64,000 nucleotides of DNA from Phyllobacterium zundukense (GTDB lineage: Bacteria; Pseudomonadota; Alphaproteobacteria; Rhizobiales; Rhizobiaceae): contig NZ_CP017940.1 in NCBI RefSeq assembly GCF_002764115.1, positions 3,074,501 to 3,138,500 of the forward strand, in the 5' to 3' direction. Numbering within the stretch: position 1 is the stretch's first letter; each line of letters opens with the position of its first letter. Below are positions 50,987 through 60,022 of this stretch, piece after piece. Under the pieces are notes generated by a model that searched no databases, had not been told where the DNA came from, and saw only the letters and a program-made list of their open reading frames with translations. A program made the translations under genes and the position numbers.

Positions 50987-52462
50987 TCAGTTCCTCACCG
51001 TTTCCATTGAATCGAGAGCATTGGCGAGACGGCGGTCTTCATTGTAGTAGCGCGCCTTTTCCCAGAAATGCGGCCGGCTGATACCGGTCGAAACATGGTG
51101 CCCGGTCAACCTGCCATTGGCGTCCTCGCCGGTGATCTGATAGACGACCAGATCCTGTGTGATGATCACATCACCTTCCATGCCGATGACCTCGGTCACG
51201 TGGGTAATGCGCCTCGAACCATCGCGAAGGCGCGCCGCCTGGATGATGATATCGACAGAACCGACGATGATTTCACGCACGGTTTTCTGCGGCAGGGCAA
51301 AGCCGCCCATGGCGATCATCGATTCGATACGGCTCAGGCATTCCCTCGGACTGTTGGAGTGGATGGTTCCCATGGACCCATCGTGGCCGGTGTTCATCGC
51401 CGAAAGGAGATCGAAGACCTCCGGTCCGCGCACTTCGCCGACGATGATCCGCTCGGGACGCATGCGCAGGCAGTTCTTGACGAGCTCACGCATGGTGATC
51501 TCGCCTTCGCCTTCCAGGTTCGCCGGTCGCGTTTCGAGGCGCACCACATGCGGCTGCTGCAATTGCAATTCCGCCGAGTCCTCGCAGGTGATGATGCGCT
51601 CATCCTTGTCGATGTAATTCGTCAGGCAATTCAGAAGTGTCGTCTTGCCCGAACCCGTACCGCCGGAGATGACGATGTTACAGCGGACACGCCCGATGAT
51701 TTGCAGCAATTCCGCGCCGGCCGGAGAAATCGCACCGAAGCGGACGAGCTGGTCAAGGGTCAGCTTGTCCTTCTTGAATTTACGAATGGTCAGGACCGGG
51801 CCGTCGATGGCGAGCGGCGGCGCAATGACATTGACGCGGGAACCGTCGGGCAAACGCGCATCGCAGATCGGGCTCGATTCATCGACACGGCGGCCAACCT
51901 GACTGACGATACGCTGGCAGATATTGAGAAGCTGCTGGTTGTCGCGGAACCGGACGCCGGATTCCTGGACCTTGCCCTGCACTTCGATATAGGTCTTGCG
52001 GGCACCATTGACCATGATATCGGCTATGTCGTCGCGGGCAAGCAGCGGCTCAAGCGGGCCGTAGCCGAGAACATCGTTGCAAATGTCGTCGAGCAGTTCC
52101 TCCTGCTCTGAAATCGACATGGCGAAGTTCTTGATCGCGATGATGTCATTGACGATATCGCGGATTTCCTCGCGTGCGACCTCGGGATCAAGCTTTGACA
52201 GTTGCGCAAGATCGATGGTGTCGATCAGTGCAGCGAAAACCTGCGATTTCGTATCGTAATAGGCTTCATTCTTCTCGCGCAACGGCGGTGCGACCGGCTT
52301 TGGAGCCTCGACCGGAGAACGCCTTGGCTCCAGAATATCCCGGGGCAACCGGCTGGCTTCGGCCGCTATTGCTGCAACAGGCGGCAACACTGTCTCGAGC
52401 GCTACCGCCCGAAATTCCTGAACCTGTTGATTTCCACCGGCGCCGCCGCGTTTACCGAACAT
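50987..52462 (-). CDS. cpaF: Tad pilus ATPase CpaF/TadA
   Basis: A 491-residue secretion ATPase. After a Pro-rich linker (about 30-65) comes the N-terminal domain, then Walker A GGTGSGKTT (267-275), the Asp box with EDSAELQLQQPHVVRLE, the Walker B/His box region IIVGEVRGPE and GSMGTIHSNSPRECL. It hydrolyses ATP for pilus extension and, in Tad systems, retraction. It is 10 bases behind cpaE. Confidence 0.96.
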   Translation of the reverse strand: MFGKRGGAGGNQQVQEFRAVALETVLPPVAAIAAEASRLPRDILEPRRSPVEAPKPVAPPLREKNEAYYDTKSQVFAALIDTIDLAQLSKLDPEVAREEIRDIVNDIIAIKNFAMSISEQEELLDDICNDVLGYGPLEPLLARDDIADIMVNGARKTYIEVQGKVQESGVRFRDNQQLLNICQRIVSQVGRRVDESSPICDARLPDGSRVNVIAPPLAIDGPVLTIRKFKKDKLTLDQLVRFGAISPAGAELLQIIGRVRCNIVISGGTGSGKTTLLNCLTNYIDKDERIITCEDSAELQLQQPHVVRLETRPANLEGEGEITMRELVKNCLRMRPERIIVGEVRGPEVFDLLSAMNTGHDGSMGTIHSNSPRECLSRIESMIAMGGFALPQKTVREIIVGSVDIIIQAARLRDGSRRITHVTEVIGMEGDVIITQDLVVYQITGEDANGRLTGHHVSTGISRPHFWEKARYYNEDRRLANALDSMETVRN

Positions 52463-52472
52463 GATGCCTCTT

Positions 52473-53768
52473 CTACTTCTTGCGCTTCAACCTGGACAAA
52501 ACCGAAGACAGTCCCGGCTTCTTCTTGGCCTTCAGCGTCATGCGGCCCGTCAGGATGTGGGCAATCTCGTTGATGCTCTGAACAATCGGATTGCCAGAAT
52601 CGGTTTCTGCCAGCATCCGTCCATTGTTTGCAGCACTGCCAAACAGCGCCGGATCGAAGGGGATCGTGGCCATCGGCAAGATCCCGAGCGGACTGCAAAA
52701 ATCGAGCGGAGCGATTTCGGGGCGCTTGGGGATACCAACCTGATTGAGTATGAGCCTGGGGTGCGCGTCGTTGGGGCGAAGCTGCTTCAGCGTATCGAGC
52801 AGGTTCTTCGTGTTGCGAAGATTCGCCAGTTCCGGCGATGCGACGATAACCACCTCATCGGCACGCGCCAGCGTTGTGCGGGTCCATCCGTTCCAGGAGT
52901 GCGGCACATCGAGAATGACGTGGGGAACGGACCGCTGCGCCACATCGATCAGGTGGGCAAAGGAATCGTCGCGGAAATCGAAGACGCGATCGAGTGTTGA
53001 CGGGGCTGCAAGAAGCGAAAGGTTTTCGGCACATTGCGCCAGCAGGCGATCGAGATAGACATCATCGATGCGCTCGGGAGAAAATACGGCTTCCGCAATC
53101 CCTTGTGCCGGGTCCTGATCGAAATTGATGTTCGCCGTGCCATAGGGCAGGTCCATATCGGCGATAACCACCTCGTTCTTGAAGAGCGAGGAGATTGCCC
53201 AGGCAATGTTGTGTGCAATGGTCGAGGCGCCGACACCACCCTTTGCACCGATGAACGCAATGGCATTGCCAAGGGGCTTTGCCTCCGGATCGACGAACAA
53301 CCCGCCGATCACCCCGATGATTTCGGCCAAATCGATTGGCGCGACCATATATTCGGAAATACCATTGCGGATCAGCTCGCGATAGAGCCAGACGTCATTG
53401 TAATGACCAATGATAACCACTTTGGTGCTGGGGTCGCACACCTCCGATAGCGCGGCAAGGTTTTGCAGCATATCGCGCGGTGCGACCGATGTTTCCAACA
53501 GAATCAGGTTGGGCGTCGGCACCGTCTGGAACAATTCGACGGCGCGCTCTACGCCGCCCATATGCACTTGGGTGTGGGCCTTGGCCATGCGGCGGTCTTC
53601 GCTTGCACGCCCGATCTGCTTGGCAACAGCGTCGCTTTCGCAAAAGGCCTGGATCGATATCCGTGGAATCGGCCGATGAGCGTGCAGACCCGATCCCGTG
53701 GATCGGTCGCTGTTATCCCCTGGCTGATTTTCTGTTTCAAAGGCCAACTGACTCATGCTCTTTTCCAC
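52473..53768 (-). CDS. cpaE: Pilus localisation protein CpaE/TadZ
   Basis: A 431-residue protein with an N-terminal receiver-like part (about 35-155, no full phospho-Asp motif evident) and a MinD/ParA-like ATPase domain from about 165. The P-loop reads KGGVGAST (176-183), where Ala replaces the second Lys of the usual KGGVGKT, as in other CpaE proteins. TadZ marks the cell position of the Tad machine. A second in-frame ATG at 53756 may be the real start. It lies 27 bases behind cpaD. Confidence 0.9.
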   Translation of the reverse strand: MEKSMSQLAFETENQPGDNSDRSTGSGLHAHRPIPRISIQAFCESDAVAKQIGRASEDRRMAKAHTQVHMGGVERAVELFQTVPTPNLILLETSVAPRDMLQNLAALSEVCDPSTKVVIIGHYNDVWLYRELIRNGISEYMVAPIDLAEIIGVIGGLFVDPEAKPLGNAIAFIGAKGGVGASTIAHNIAWAISSLFKNEVVIADMDLPYGTANINFDQDPAQGIAEAVFSPERIDDVYLDRLLAQCAENLSLLAAPSTLDRVFDFRDDSFAHLIDVAQRSVPHVILDVPHSWNGWTRTTLARADEVVIVASPELANLRNTKNLLDTLKQLRPNDAHPRLILNQVGIPKRPEIAPLDFCSPLGILPMATIPFDPALFGSAANNGRMLAETDSGNPIVQSINEIAHILTGRMTLKAKKKPGLSSVLSRLKRKK

Positions 53769-53795
53769 TGTTGCGGCTGGGGGTGAACCAAATCA

Positions 53796-54494
53796 TTAAT
53801 AATCGACTTCCATGGCCGGCTCGTAGACCCACGAATCTGCTTTCCGGTAGCCGTCGATGACGACGCCGCGCCGTTCAGCATCGATTGGCGTCGTTGCTCT
53901 CGGTCCGAGCAGGTCGGCCGGATTGGCGGTCTGTGCGGCCAGATTGTTCTGATTGGCGCAGCCGAAATTGGCATAATGCTTGTTGTCAGCCGTATCGAGC
54001 ACATCCTTCGGCCATTGACCGCATGGCGCGGTCGACGCCGTCATCGCCGAATAGGCCAGGCGCATGGGCGGCGACTCGCTGCCGCCAGCGGGATAGCGCT
54101 CGCTGGAGATGTTGAATGGCTTGACGCCGCCCCGGCGCAGGGTTGCAGCGACGTCATTTCGCAAGCGTGAGGCGGCCCGCTCGTTCGGCGAACCGGTCGG
54201 AAGCAGGATATGAATGACACCGGAACCGTTGCTGCGATAATTGGCTATCGTGTTCTGGACGATGCTGCGCTGTGACATCGACAATTTGGTGTCCGCATGA
54301 CCGATCGGAATATCGACAATCTGCTCTTTCTCCGAGATCACGATCGGATGGTTGGTCCGGTAGTCATCCGGAATGCTGTTGACGGTCATGTCGCGCGATG
54401 CGCAGCCCGCCAGCAATGTTACGGCAAGCAGAGCCAGGACCGGCTTCATGGGGAGAGACTTGTTCGCTACTGACATCGCCTGGTCCTTGCTCAT
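53796..54494 (-). CDS. cpaD: Pilus assembly lipoprotein CpaD
   Basis: A 232-residue outer-membrane lipoprotein with lipobox LLAGC (Cys31) after a hydrophobic signal. The family motif is seen as YRTNHPIVISEKEQIVDIPIG near residue 43, with ANFGCANQNNLAAQTANPADL in the C-terminal third, typical of CpaD. It works at the secretin. The start overlaps cpaC by four bases (ATGA). Confidence 0.92.
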   Translation of the reverse strand: MSKDQAMSVANKSLPMKPVLALLAVTLLAGCASRDMTVNSIPDDYRTNHPIVISEKEQIVDIPIGHADTKLSMSQRSIVQNTIANYRSNGSGVIHILLPTGSPNERAASRLRNDVAATLRRGGVKPFNISSERYPAGGSESPPMRLAYSAMTASTAPCGQWPKDVLDTADNKHYANFGCANQNNLAAQTANPADLLGPRATTPIDAERRGVVIDGYRKADSWVYEPAMEVDY

Positions 54495-56080
54495 TTGTAG
54501 ATGTAACCGACGACGCCCTCGTAGCGCCCGTCAGGCAGGTTGGCTTCCTTCGTGCCGTAGACACGGTTGACCTTGCCGAGGAAAATGCCGGCGGCATCAC
54601 TGGGGGGATTGAAATTATCGTCGGGGCGGGCGAGCGCCGTCCGTGCAACCGGGCGTACAAGATATGGCGTGACGATGATCACAAGTTCCGTTTCGTTGCG
54701 CACAAATTCACGGCTGCGAAACAAGGTGCCGAGGACCGGAACCTTCGACAAACCGGGAAAACCGGAGATGGCCTGCCGTGTTTCGTCACGTATGAGGCCT
54801 GCAATCATGATGGAACCGCCAGAGGGCAGCTCGACATTCGTGTCGGCGAGCCGTTTGCGTAGGGAGATAATAGTGGTGGAAGGTTTGCTGATACCTGCAC
54901 TCACCGCCACCGGCGATTCCAGCGTCGGCTCCGATACCGAAGTTCGCACTCTCAGGCTGATACGTCCTGGCGACAATACAACCGGCAAAAACTCGAGGCC
55001 AATGCCGTATTCGATGACCTTATGGGTCTGGCCGACCCGCTCAGTACCGTCCGAGCGCTCCTCGACAGTCTGTCCATCGATCAGATTGTATTCGCCGCCG
55101 ACCTTGAATGTGGCCTTTTCGCCAGAGACCGCCGTCAATGTCGGCTCGGCGAGGGTTTTCATCACGCCTGCCAGTTCCATTGCATTGAGATAGGACTGAA
55201 TGGCGGTGCTGCCTATTTGGGCCCCGAGACTTGCGCCTGAATTGGAGAGGCTTTTGCCCACGAGCGATGCCAGGTTTTCGGACACGGCGGAATAGTCGAT
55301 GCCATCCGAACTGCCCCGCGCAATCAAATTGACGCCAAGCTGTTTCATGACTGATCTGCTGACCTCGGCCACCGTCACCTTGAGGGTGACCTGATCCTCG
55401 CCCACGATCTGAATGAGATTGACGATCTTGCTGGTTTGGCGTGCTTCGTCCGGATCGCTGATCGCAACGTCCGAACCGCCGCCGCCATTGCTGCCGCCCT
55501 GTCCGGATGCAGTGATCGCATATTGTCCCGTTGTCGCTTCACCGCCTGAGACCAGAAGATTGGCGAGGTCACTCGCCCTCTTGGCATCGAGCGGCGTCTG
55601 GACTGTTCCGGTCAGGATCACGTTGTCATTCATGAGTTCGACCTTGATGTCGGAATCCGGAATGTATTTCTTCAGGCTGCTCTCAAGCCCCGCGACGTCG
55701 CGCTCGATAACCAGATCGAAACTGGCAAGCTGCTCACCATTCGGGCCAAAGACGAAGACATTGGTCTGCCCGACCTGCTTGCCGAAGAGATAGATGCGGC
55801 GCGCCGTGCGGGTAACAGCGTCGGCGACCGTCGGATTGGCAACGAGAATGTCATAAGCGTCGGCCGGAAGGTCAACAACCAGCGACTTGCTCAAGCCCAG
55901 ATTGATGCGCTTGGCCCCGCCCTGACTCTGGTTCAGCTTCACGACGTTGCTCTCGGCAATTGCCGTGCTGTGCAATGGAACGGCTGCCAATCCGCAGCCA
56001 AGGACAACCGCTACTGCTCTCCAGGAACGGGATAGGCGATCGCCGCGCTTATCCATGATGATGAATGACCCAAACCCCAT
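54491..56080 (-). CDS. cpaC: Tad pilus secretin CpaC/RcpA
   Basis: A 529-residue secretin. A signal region (about residues 1-42, with a possible internal start at MDKRGD) precedes the secretin N-domain (LSKSLVVDLPADAYDILVANP), a BON-like or N1 part, and the C-terminal secretin beta-barrel domain with GLEFLPVVLSPGRISLRV, VELPSGGSIMIAGLI and ETELVIIVTPYLVRP. It forms the outer-membrane pore. One base separates it from the end of cpaB. Confidence 0.95.
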   Translation of the reverse strand: MGFGSFIIMDKRGDRLSRSWRAVAVVLGCGLAAVPLHSTAIAESNVVKLNQSQGGAKRINLGLSKSLVVDLPADAYDILVANPTVADAVTRTARRIYLFGKQVGQTNVFVFGPNGEQLASFDLVIERDVAGLESSLKKYIPDSDIKVELMNDNVILTGTVQTPLDAKRASDLANLLVSGGEATTGQYAITASGQGGSNGGGGSDVAISDPDEARQTSKIVNLIQIVGEDQVTLKVTVAEVSRSVMKQLGVNLIARGSSDGIDYSAVSENLASLVGKSLSNSGASLGAQIGSTAIQSYLNAMELAGVMKTLAEPTLTAVSGEKATFKVGGEYNLIDGQTVEERSDGTERVGQTHKVIEYGIGLEFLPVVLSPGRISLRVRTSVSEPTLESPVAVSAGISKPSTTIISLRKRLADTNVELPSGGSIMIAGLIRDETRQAISGFPGLSKVPVLGTLFRSREFVRNETELVIIVTPYLVRPVARTALARPDDNFNPPSDAAGIFLGKVNRVYGTKEANLPDGRYEGVVGYIYK

Positions 56081-56081
56081 T

Positions 56082-56876
56082 TTATTTGCGCCCCAAAATT
56101 TCGGTAACTGTCCCCGACTTGATCAGTTTGACGTTGCCGGCCCGGCCCGGCGAATTGACAAGATATTCCGCACCGGGTCCCGTCTGTTCCTGGGCATCCT
56201 GAACGGAGCGCAAAACCAGTGACAGACGGCTTGCCATCTGCTGGGCAACCGTCAGGATTTCTGCCTGTTCCGGCGTCAGTTCGAGCGTCGCAGTCGACCC
56301 AACCTTGGTCTTTTGTCCCGTCTCGTCTTCCTGGATTGTCTGGTCGATCGCCAGGACACGGATGTTGCTCAGAATGGTTTCGGTCGCATACTGCTTTTGC
56401 TCCCCTTCCATCTGGCGGATCATAATGACATCGACATAGTCATCGGGCAGAATGAACCCGCCTGCGGACGTCTCGGCAGCAATTTGCGTTGCGACGGCCC
56501 GCATGCCGGCCGGGAGCTGCGCGGACATGAAGCTTTGGCCTTTGCCAATCAATTTTGCTTCGCGAATTGGTTCGCCTGGGAAAATCTGCAGGCGTACAGT
56601 TGAACCCCGCAACTCTTCTTCCGCCTTCGGCCGGTCGGCGCGCTTGATATATCCATCAGCGATGGCATCTTCCGGCCATGCCTGCCAGCGCATTTGGCCC
56701 GTCATTTCTGCTCCGACGCCGAGGTTTTCGGTAGCGACCAGAACATCCTGCAATTTGATCTGCGGTTGCGCGGATTCGACAACAACCGTGGTCGGCTTCA
56801 TGCGCGTGGCTATATAGCCAGCTGCACCCGCAGCAGCGACCGCTACGATCAAAATGACAAGACGTGCTTTTTGCAT
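56082..56876 (-). CDS. cpaB: Pilus assembly protein CpaB/RcpC
   Basis: A 264-residue protein with one N-terminal membrane segment (residues about 4-24), an SAF domain (about 40-105, with NLGVGAEMTGQMRWQAWP) and the RcpC domain with LPAGMRAVATQIAAETSAGGFILPDDYVDV. It stabilises the secretin complex. I prefer the ATG at 56876; a GTG four codons earlier would make GGGGCGCGGA part of the protein rather than its ribosome site. Confidence 0.92.
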   Translation of the reverse strand: MQKARLVILIVAVAAAGAAGYIATRMKPTTVVVESAQPQIKLQDVLVATENLGVGAEMTGQMRWQAWPEDAIADGYIKRADRPKAEEELRGSTVRLQIFPGEPIREAKLIGKGQSFMSAQLPAGMRAVATQIAAETSAGGFILPDDYVDVIMIRQMEGEQKQYATETILSNIRVLAIDQTIQEDETGQKTKVGSTATLELTPEQAEILTVAQQMASRLSLVLRSVQDAQEQTGPGAEYLVNSPGRAGNVKLIKSGTVTEILGRK

Positions 56877-56940
56877 TCCGCGCCCCACTAGACTTTCGTC
56901 TTAGATACTAAGGTCGCACTCTGACTTACCAATCGTGTAA

Positions 56941-56986
56941 TTAAGGTTAACGTTTTGCTTAAAAGTATGATTAACGGCACTTAACG
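56941..56986. promoter_or_regulatory. Cluster of five TTAA motifs upstream of cpaB
   Basis: TTAA occurs at 56941, 56947, 56959, 56971 and 56981 (start positions), three of them followed by CG. The spacing of 12, 12 and 10 bases is close to, but not the same as, the 11-base spacing of CtrA half-sites. It may be a regulator cluster or a promoter for the cpaB-tadC part of the operon. Confidence 0.35.
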
Positions 56987-57026
56987 TTTACTATTTGGGC
57001 AGCCTCTATGAGTAAGGCTGTTGCTT

Positions 57027-57551
57027 TCAGATGTGCGCCAGGCGATTGATCACCCACAGGCACAAAGGCGAAGCCGGGAAGGTCAGCAAGCCGGCCAAGC
57101 CAAGTGCAATTCCATAAGGCACGCCTACATCTTTTCTCGCAAGGCGGCGCATGAACTCAAACCGCTCGGTATAGGCGACGGCAAAATGCGAGCTCCGGTA
57201 GCGGAGGATTGCGATCGTCAGCAGACCGCCGAGTATGGACATGGTCAGAAGATATTCGGCCAGTCCAAGATTCCATCCCAGCCAGACGGCGGTGGCGGAC
57301 ATGAGTTTTGCATCGCCCCCGCCCATCGTTCCTGTGGCGAACAGCGCGAATGTGGCGGCAAGGACTGCCGCTCCCGCAACAAAATGCATTCCGTAGAGGT
57401 CCCACGGCATGCCCGTCAGGGGCGCAAGAACCGCAAAGGATACAACAAGGATAAGCGAGACACGGTTTTGAATTGTCATGGATAACAAGTCTGAAACGCC
57501 TGCAAACGCCATGGCAAATGGAAAAACGATGAGTATGGCCGCTTCAATCAT
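57027..57551 (-). CDS. cpaA: Prepilin peptidase CpaA/TadV
   Basis: A 174-residue A24-family aspartic membrane peptidase with about six membrane segments. The two catalytic Asp are in SDLLSMTI near residue 21 and in MGGGDAKLMSA near 80 (GGGD motif). It lacks the methylase domain of PilD, as usual for TadV. It cleaves Flp pilin and the TadE-type pseudopilins. Confidence 0.94.
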   Translation of the reverse strand: MIEAAILIVFPFAMAFAGVSDLLSMTIQNRVSLILVVSFAVLAPLTGMPWDLYGMHFVAGAAVLAATFALFATGTMGGGDAKLMSATAVWLGWNLGLAEYLLTMSILGGLLTIAILRYRSSHFAVAYTERFEFMRRLARKDVGVPYGIALGLAGLLTFPASPLCLWVINRLAHI

Positions 57552-57569
57552 AAATATGATCCGTGCTTG

Positions 57570-57767
57570 TCAATTCATGGCTTCTGTTACGTCGTCAGCA
57601 AGACCGATATACAGATCCTTGACTGATACCCCGAGTATCCCCGCCCCAACGATGACGCCGATGCTGACGAGTGACGCGATCAGCGTATATTCAATGGCAG
57701 TCGCACCAGTCTCATCCCTTTGGAAGCGGGCAAAAACGTCGAGGATCGCATTCACGCTGCGTTTCAT
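57570..57767 (-). CDS. flp: Flp family type IVb pilin
   Basis: A 65-residue prepilin. After a short basic leader (MKRSVNAILDVFARFQRDE) comes the processing site TG-ATAIEYTLIAS, with the Flp hallmark Glu-Tyr at +4/+5 after the cut, then a hydrophobic helix and a short C-terminal tail. I start at the ATG at 57767 (GAGAGG seven bases upstream). It leads the minus-strand tad operon. A single flp gene is visible here. Confidence 0.93.
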   Translation of the reverse strand: MKRSVNAILDVFARFQRDETGATAIEYTLIASLVSIGVIVGAGILGVSVKDLYIGLADDVTEAMN

Positions 57768-58091
57768 GTCAAACCTCTCGCTTGTTCCACCACCGTCTTT
57801 AATAATCATGAAAAGCTAGCTGCGGCGAATTGCATTCACCTTAAGAAATACCGTTACGGAAATGTAAATCAGGCACAAATCAAAGTTCTCGTATCAAAAG
57901 AGTAAAAGGCACTGCCGGAATTTGTTATAATTTCTATCTATTCTTGCCGGTTTCAAAAGAGCTATGGCTCTTTCCCATATACGATCAGATCATGCTCTAT
58001 GAATCATACTTAACAATCCGTTCGCAGATTTAAGCTTTCCTTCACCAATCCCCGCCATGGTTGATCTAGCGTTTTTTCGAAGGGTTTCCCC
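57768..58091. promoter_or_regulatory. 324-base divergent control region of the tad locus
   Basis: AT-rich gap between flp and the divergent secretin-N-domain gene, presumably with both promoters. It contains an inverted repeat AAAGAGC (57956-57962) / GCTCTTT (57967-57973) and scattered TTAA motifs. I see no gene in it. Confidence 0.5.
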
Positions 58092-58532
58092 ATGGTTCGC
58101 ATTAGAGGCCACCACATCCGCTCTTATGGACTGGCAGCAGGAATGACCCTGGCGGCTGTCCTGTCAGCAGTCACGACGACCAATGCCGAAACCGGCATTC
58201 ATGTCGTGATGAACCAGGCAAGAATTCTGAAACTGGCCCGGCCCGCCGATACGGTCGTCGTGGGAGATCCGGAAATCGCCGATGCCGTCGTCAAGGATTC
58301 GCGCACCGTTGTTCTTACCGGCAAGGGTTTCGGGATCACCAATATCGTCATCATGGATGCGGATGGCGCCGCGATCGTCGATGACCAGGTTATGGTCAGC
58401 CGCAGTGTGGCCAATACGACCCGCGTTTACCGCCGCGCCTATGTCCAGACACTCTCATGCACACCCTATTGCGAGACAGCGCAGAAGACCGAGGCTGAAA
58501 AGGCATCTGACGCCCAGATCGGCGGCAATTGA
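58092..58532 (+). CDS. Secretin N-terminal-domain protein of the tad locus
   Basis: A 146-residue exported protein: signal peptide (about residues 1-33, cut after TTNA), then a domain like the N-terminal part of CpaC/RcpA secretins (MNQARILKLARPADTVVVG, DAVVKDSRTVVLTGKGFG) but no secretin barrel. A Cys pair (CTPYC) is near the end. Free-standing proteins with this domain are common beside rhizobial tad genes and may help secretin or pilus assembly; the exact role is unknown. Confidence 0.85.
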   Translation: MVRIRGHHIRSYGLAAGMTLAAVLSAVTTTNAETGIHVVMNQARILKLARPADTVVVGDPEIADAVVKDSRTVVLTGKGFGITNIVIMDADGAAIVDDQVMVSRSVANTTRVYRRAYVQTLSCTPYCETAQKTEAEKASDAQIGGN

Positions 58533-58660
58533 ACTGCAACGACCCGATCACGGTTGAGAAACAGTGAATCCAATAGTTGCAATTTGCACTGGTCTTCGAA
58601 CGAGATTCTAACATCTGGCATGATAAGAATTTCCCCGGCCTAAATGGTGCGGAGAAAACC

Positions 58661-59248
58661 ATGTTGCGGAATACCGATAAATTTCTTGATGATCAGAGCC
58701 TTGCCGAAAACGCACGTTCGCGCCCCTCATTGACTGCGCGCTTCTGCGCCAACAGGCGCGGCACGGTGGCAATCGAATTCGCCCTGATCGCCCTTCCCTT
58801 CTTCCTGCTGATCTTCGCCATTATCGAAGTCAGCCTGAGCTTCACCGCGCAGCAGGTCATGTCAAACGCTGCCGACGACATCGCACGGAGGCTGCGCACG
58901 GGGGAGATCACGGCTGCCGCCATCAAAGCTGACGGCGCGCTAAAGAATGAAATTTGCCCCAAATTGTTTATGCATGCCACCGGTTGTCCCGACCTGTTTG
59001 TTGATTTGCAGACTTACACAAGTTTCGCCGCGGTTCCCCTGACACTCCCGCTCAACTCGGCCGGCGATGTCGATACGACCAAGCTGACGATCGCGCCCGG
59101 CGGCGCGAGCACGATCAATCAATTGCGCATCTTCTATCGCTGGCCGGTCCTCACCGACCTGATGAAACATCGCATCGAAACTGTCGAGGGCCAGGGAAAG
59201 ACAATGCTCTTTTCGACTGCGACCTGGAGAAACGAACCCTATCTTTGA
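58661..59248 (+). CDS. TadE-family pseudopilin
   Basis: A 195-residue protein. After a basic N-terminal part (RFCANRRG) it has the TadE-type prepilin motif TVAIEFALIALPFFLLIF with Glu at +5 and a long hydrophobic helix, then a periplasmic domain with two Cys (ICPKLFMHATGC). I start at the ATG at 58661 (GCGGAG nine bases upstream) rather than the in-frame ATG at 58577. It should be cut by CpaA and act as a minor pilin. Confidence 0.87.
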   Translation: MLRNTDKFLDDQSLAENARSRPSLTARFCANRRGTVAIEFALIALPFFLLIFAIIEVSLSFTAQQVMSNAADDIARRLRTGEITAAAIKADGALKNEICPKLFMHATGCPDLFVDLQTYTSFAAVPLTLPLNSAGDVDTTKLTIAPGGASTINQLRIFYRWPVLTDLMKHRIETVEGQGKTMLFSTATWRNEPYL

Positions 59249-59301
59249 CGCCAAGCAACCCAGTCAAACAAACTGCTCCTGCATTCTTCCGAAGGTGATA
59301 C

Positions 59302-59919
59302 ATGAAAGCCTATAAAAGACAGATAATGGCGGCCGGAAGACTAGCGACACTCGCCAAGCGCTTCCTGAGAGACAGACGCGGCGTCGCGGCAATGGAATTC
59401 GCGTTCATCGCACCTGTCCTGATCGTGCTCTATCTCGGCAGCGTTGAAGTGACCTCGGGGTTCGACGTCAACAAGAAGCTCGGCCGCGCCACCAATATGG
59501 TCGCCGATCTCGTGACACAGCAGCAGACAATCACCACGGACCAGATCAAAGGCATCATGAATATCGCCGCAGCTATTCTTTTGCCTTACAAGAGTGACGT
59601 ACCTCAGATTACCGTGACAGCCATCAATATTCCGGCTTCAGGCTCGGCCACGGTCGCCTGGTCGCGGCGAATGGTCAACAGTTCATTCACGACACCTTTT
59701 GCGGCGGGTAGCACCGTGGTCATCGATGCCAATCTGATGATACCCGGGACATCGGTAATCCGTGTCGAAACGTCAATGGCCTATGTTCCCTTGATGCCCT
59801 TTAACTTCAAAGACACGGTGAGCACGACAGCCGGCGTATCGACGATGGGGCTCTCCATGGCAAAGACGTCCTTTGGCCGCGTTCGCCAAGGTGTTGCTGT
59901 CGCCTGTTCCAACTGCTGA
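59302..59919 (+). CDS. TadE/TadG-like minor pilin
   Basis: A 205-residue protein with a basic leader, then DRRGVAAMEFAFIAPVLIVL, the TadE-type prepilin motif with Glu at +5, a membrane helix and a periplasmic domain ending in CSNC. No von Willebrand domain is present, so it is not a full-length TadG. It follows the other TadE-like gene by 53 bases and is the last tad-linked gene before deoB. Confidence 0.87.
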   Translation: MKAYKRQIMAAGRLATLAKRFLRDRRGVAAMEFAFIAPVLIVLYLGSVEVTSGFDVNKKLGRATNMVADLVTQQQTITTDQIKGIMNIAAAILLPYKSDVPQITVTAINIPASGSATVAWSRRMVNSSFTTPFAAGSTVVIDANLMIPGTSVIRVETSMAYVPLMPFNFKDTVSTTAGVSTMGLSMAKTSFGRVRQGVAVACSNC

Positions 59920-59966
59920 TAAATTTACTCCACAACCGGCGGATAATGGTTACGTGTGCCATTGAT

Positions 59967-59995
59967 TTGTCATGGCGCACTGTATGACCTATCTG
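59967..59995 (+). promoter_or_regulatory. Candidate promoter of deoB-mutM
   Basis: TTGTCA (59967-59972) and TATCTG (59990-59995) are 17 bases apart, 28 bases before the deoB start. Similarity to sigma70 sites is moderate. Confidence 0.38.
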
Positions 59996-60022
59996 TGATG
60001 TCTGGTTTAAACGGAGTGAGGC

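Noticed and set aside
59302..59919. Full-length TadG
   Set aside because: The protein has only 205 residues and no von Willebrand domain; only the N-terminal prepilin motif is shared.
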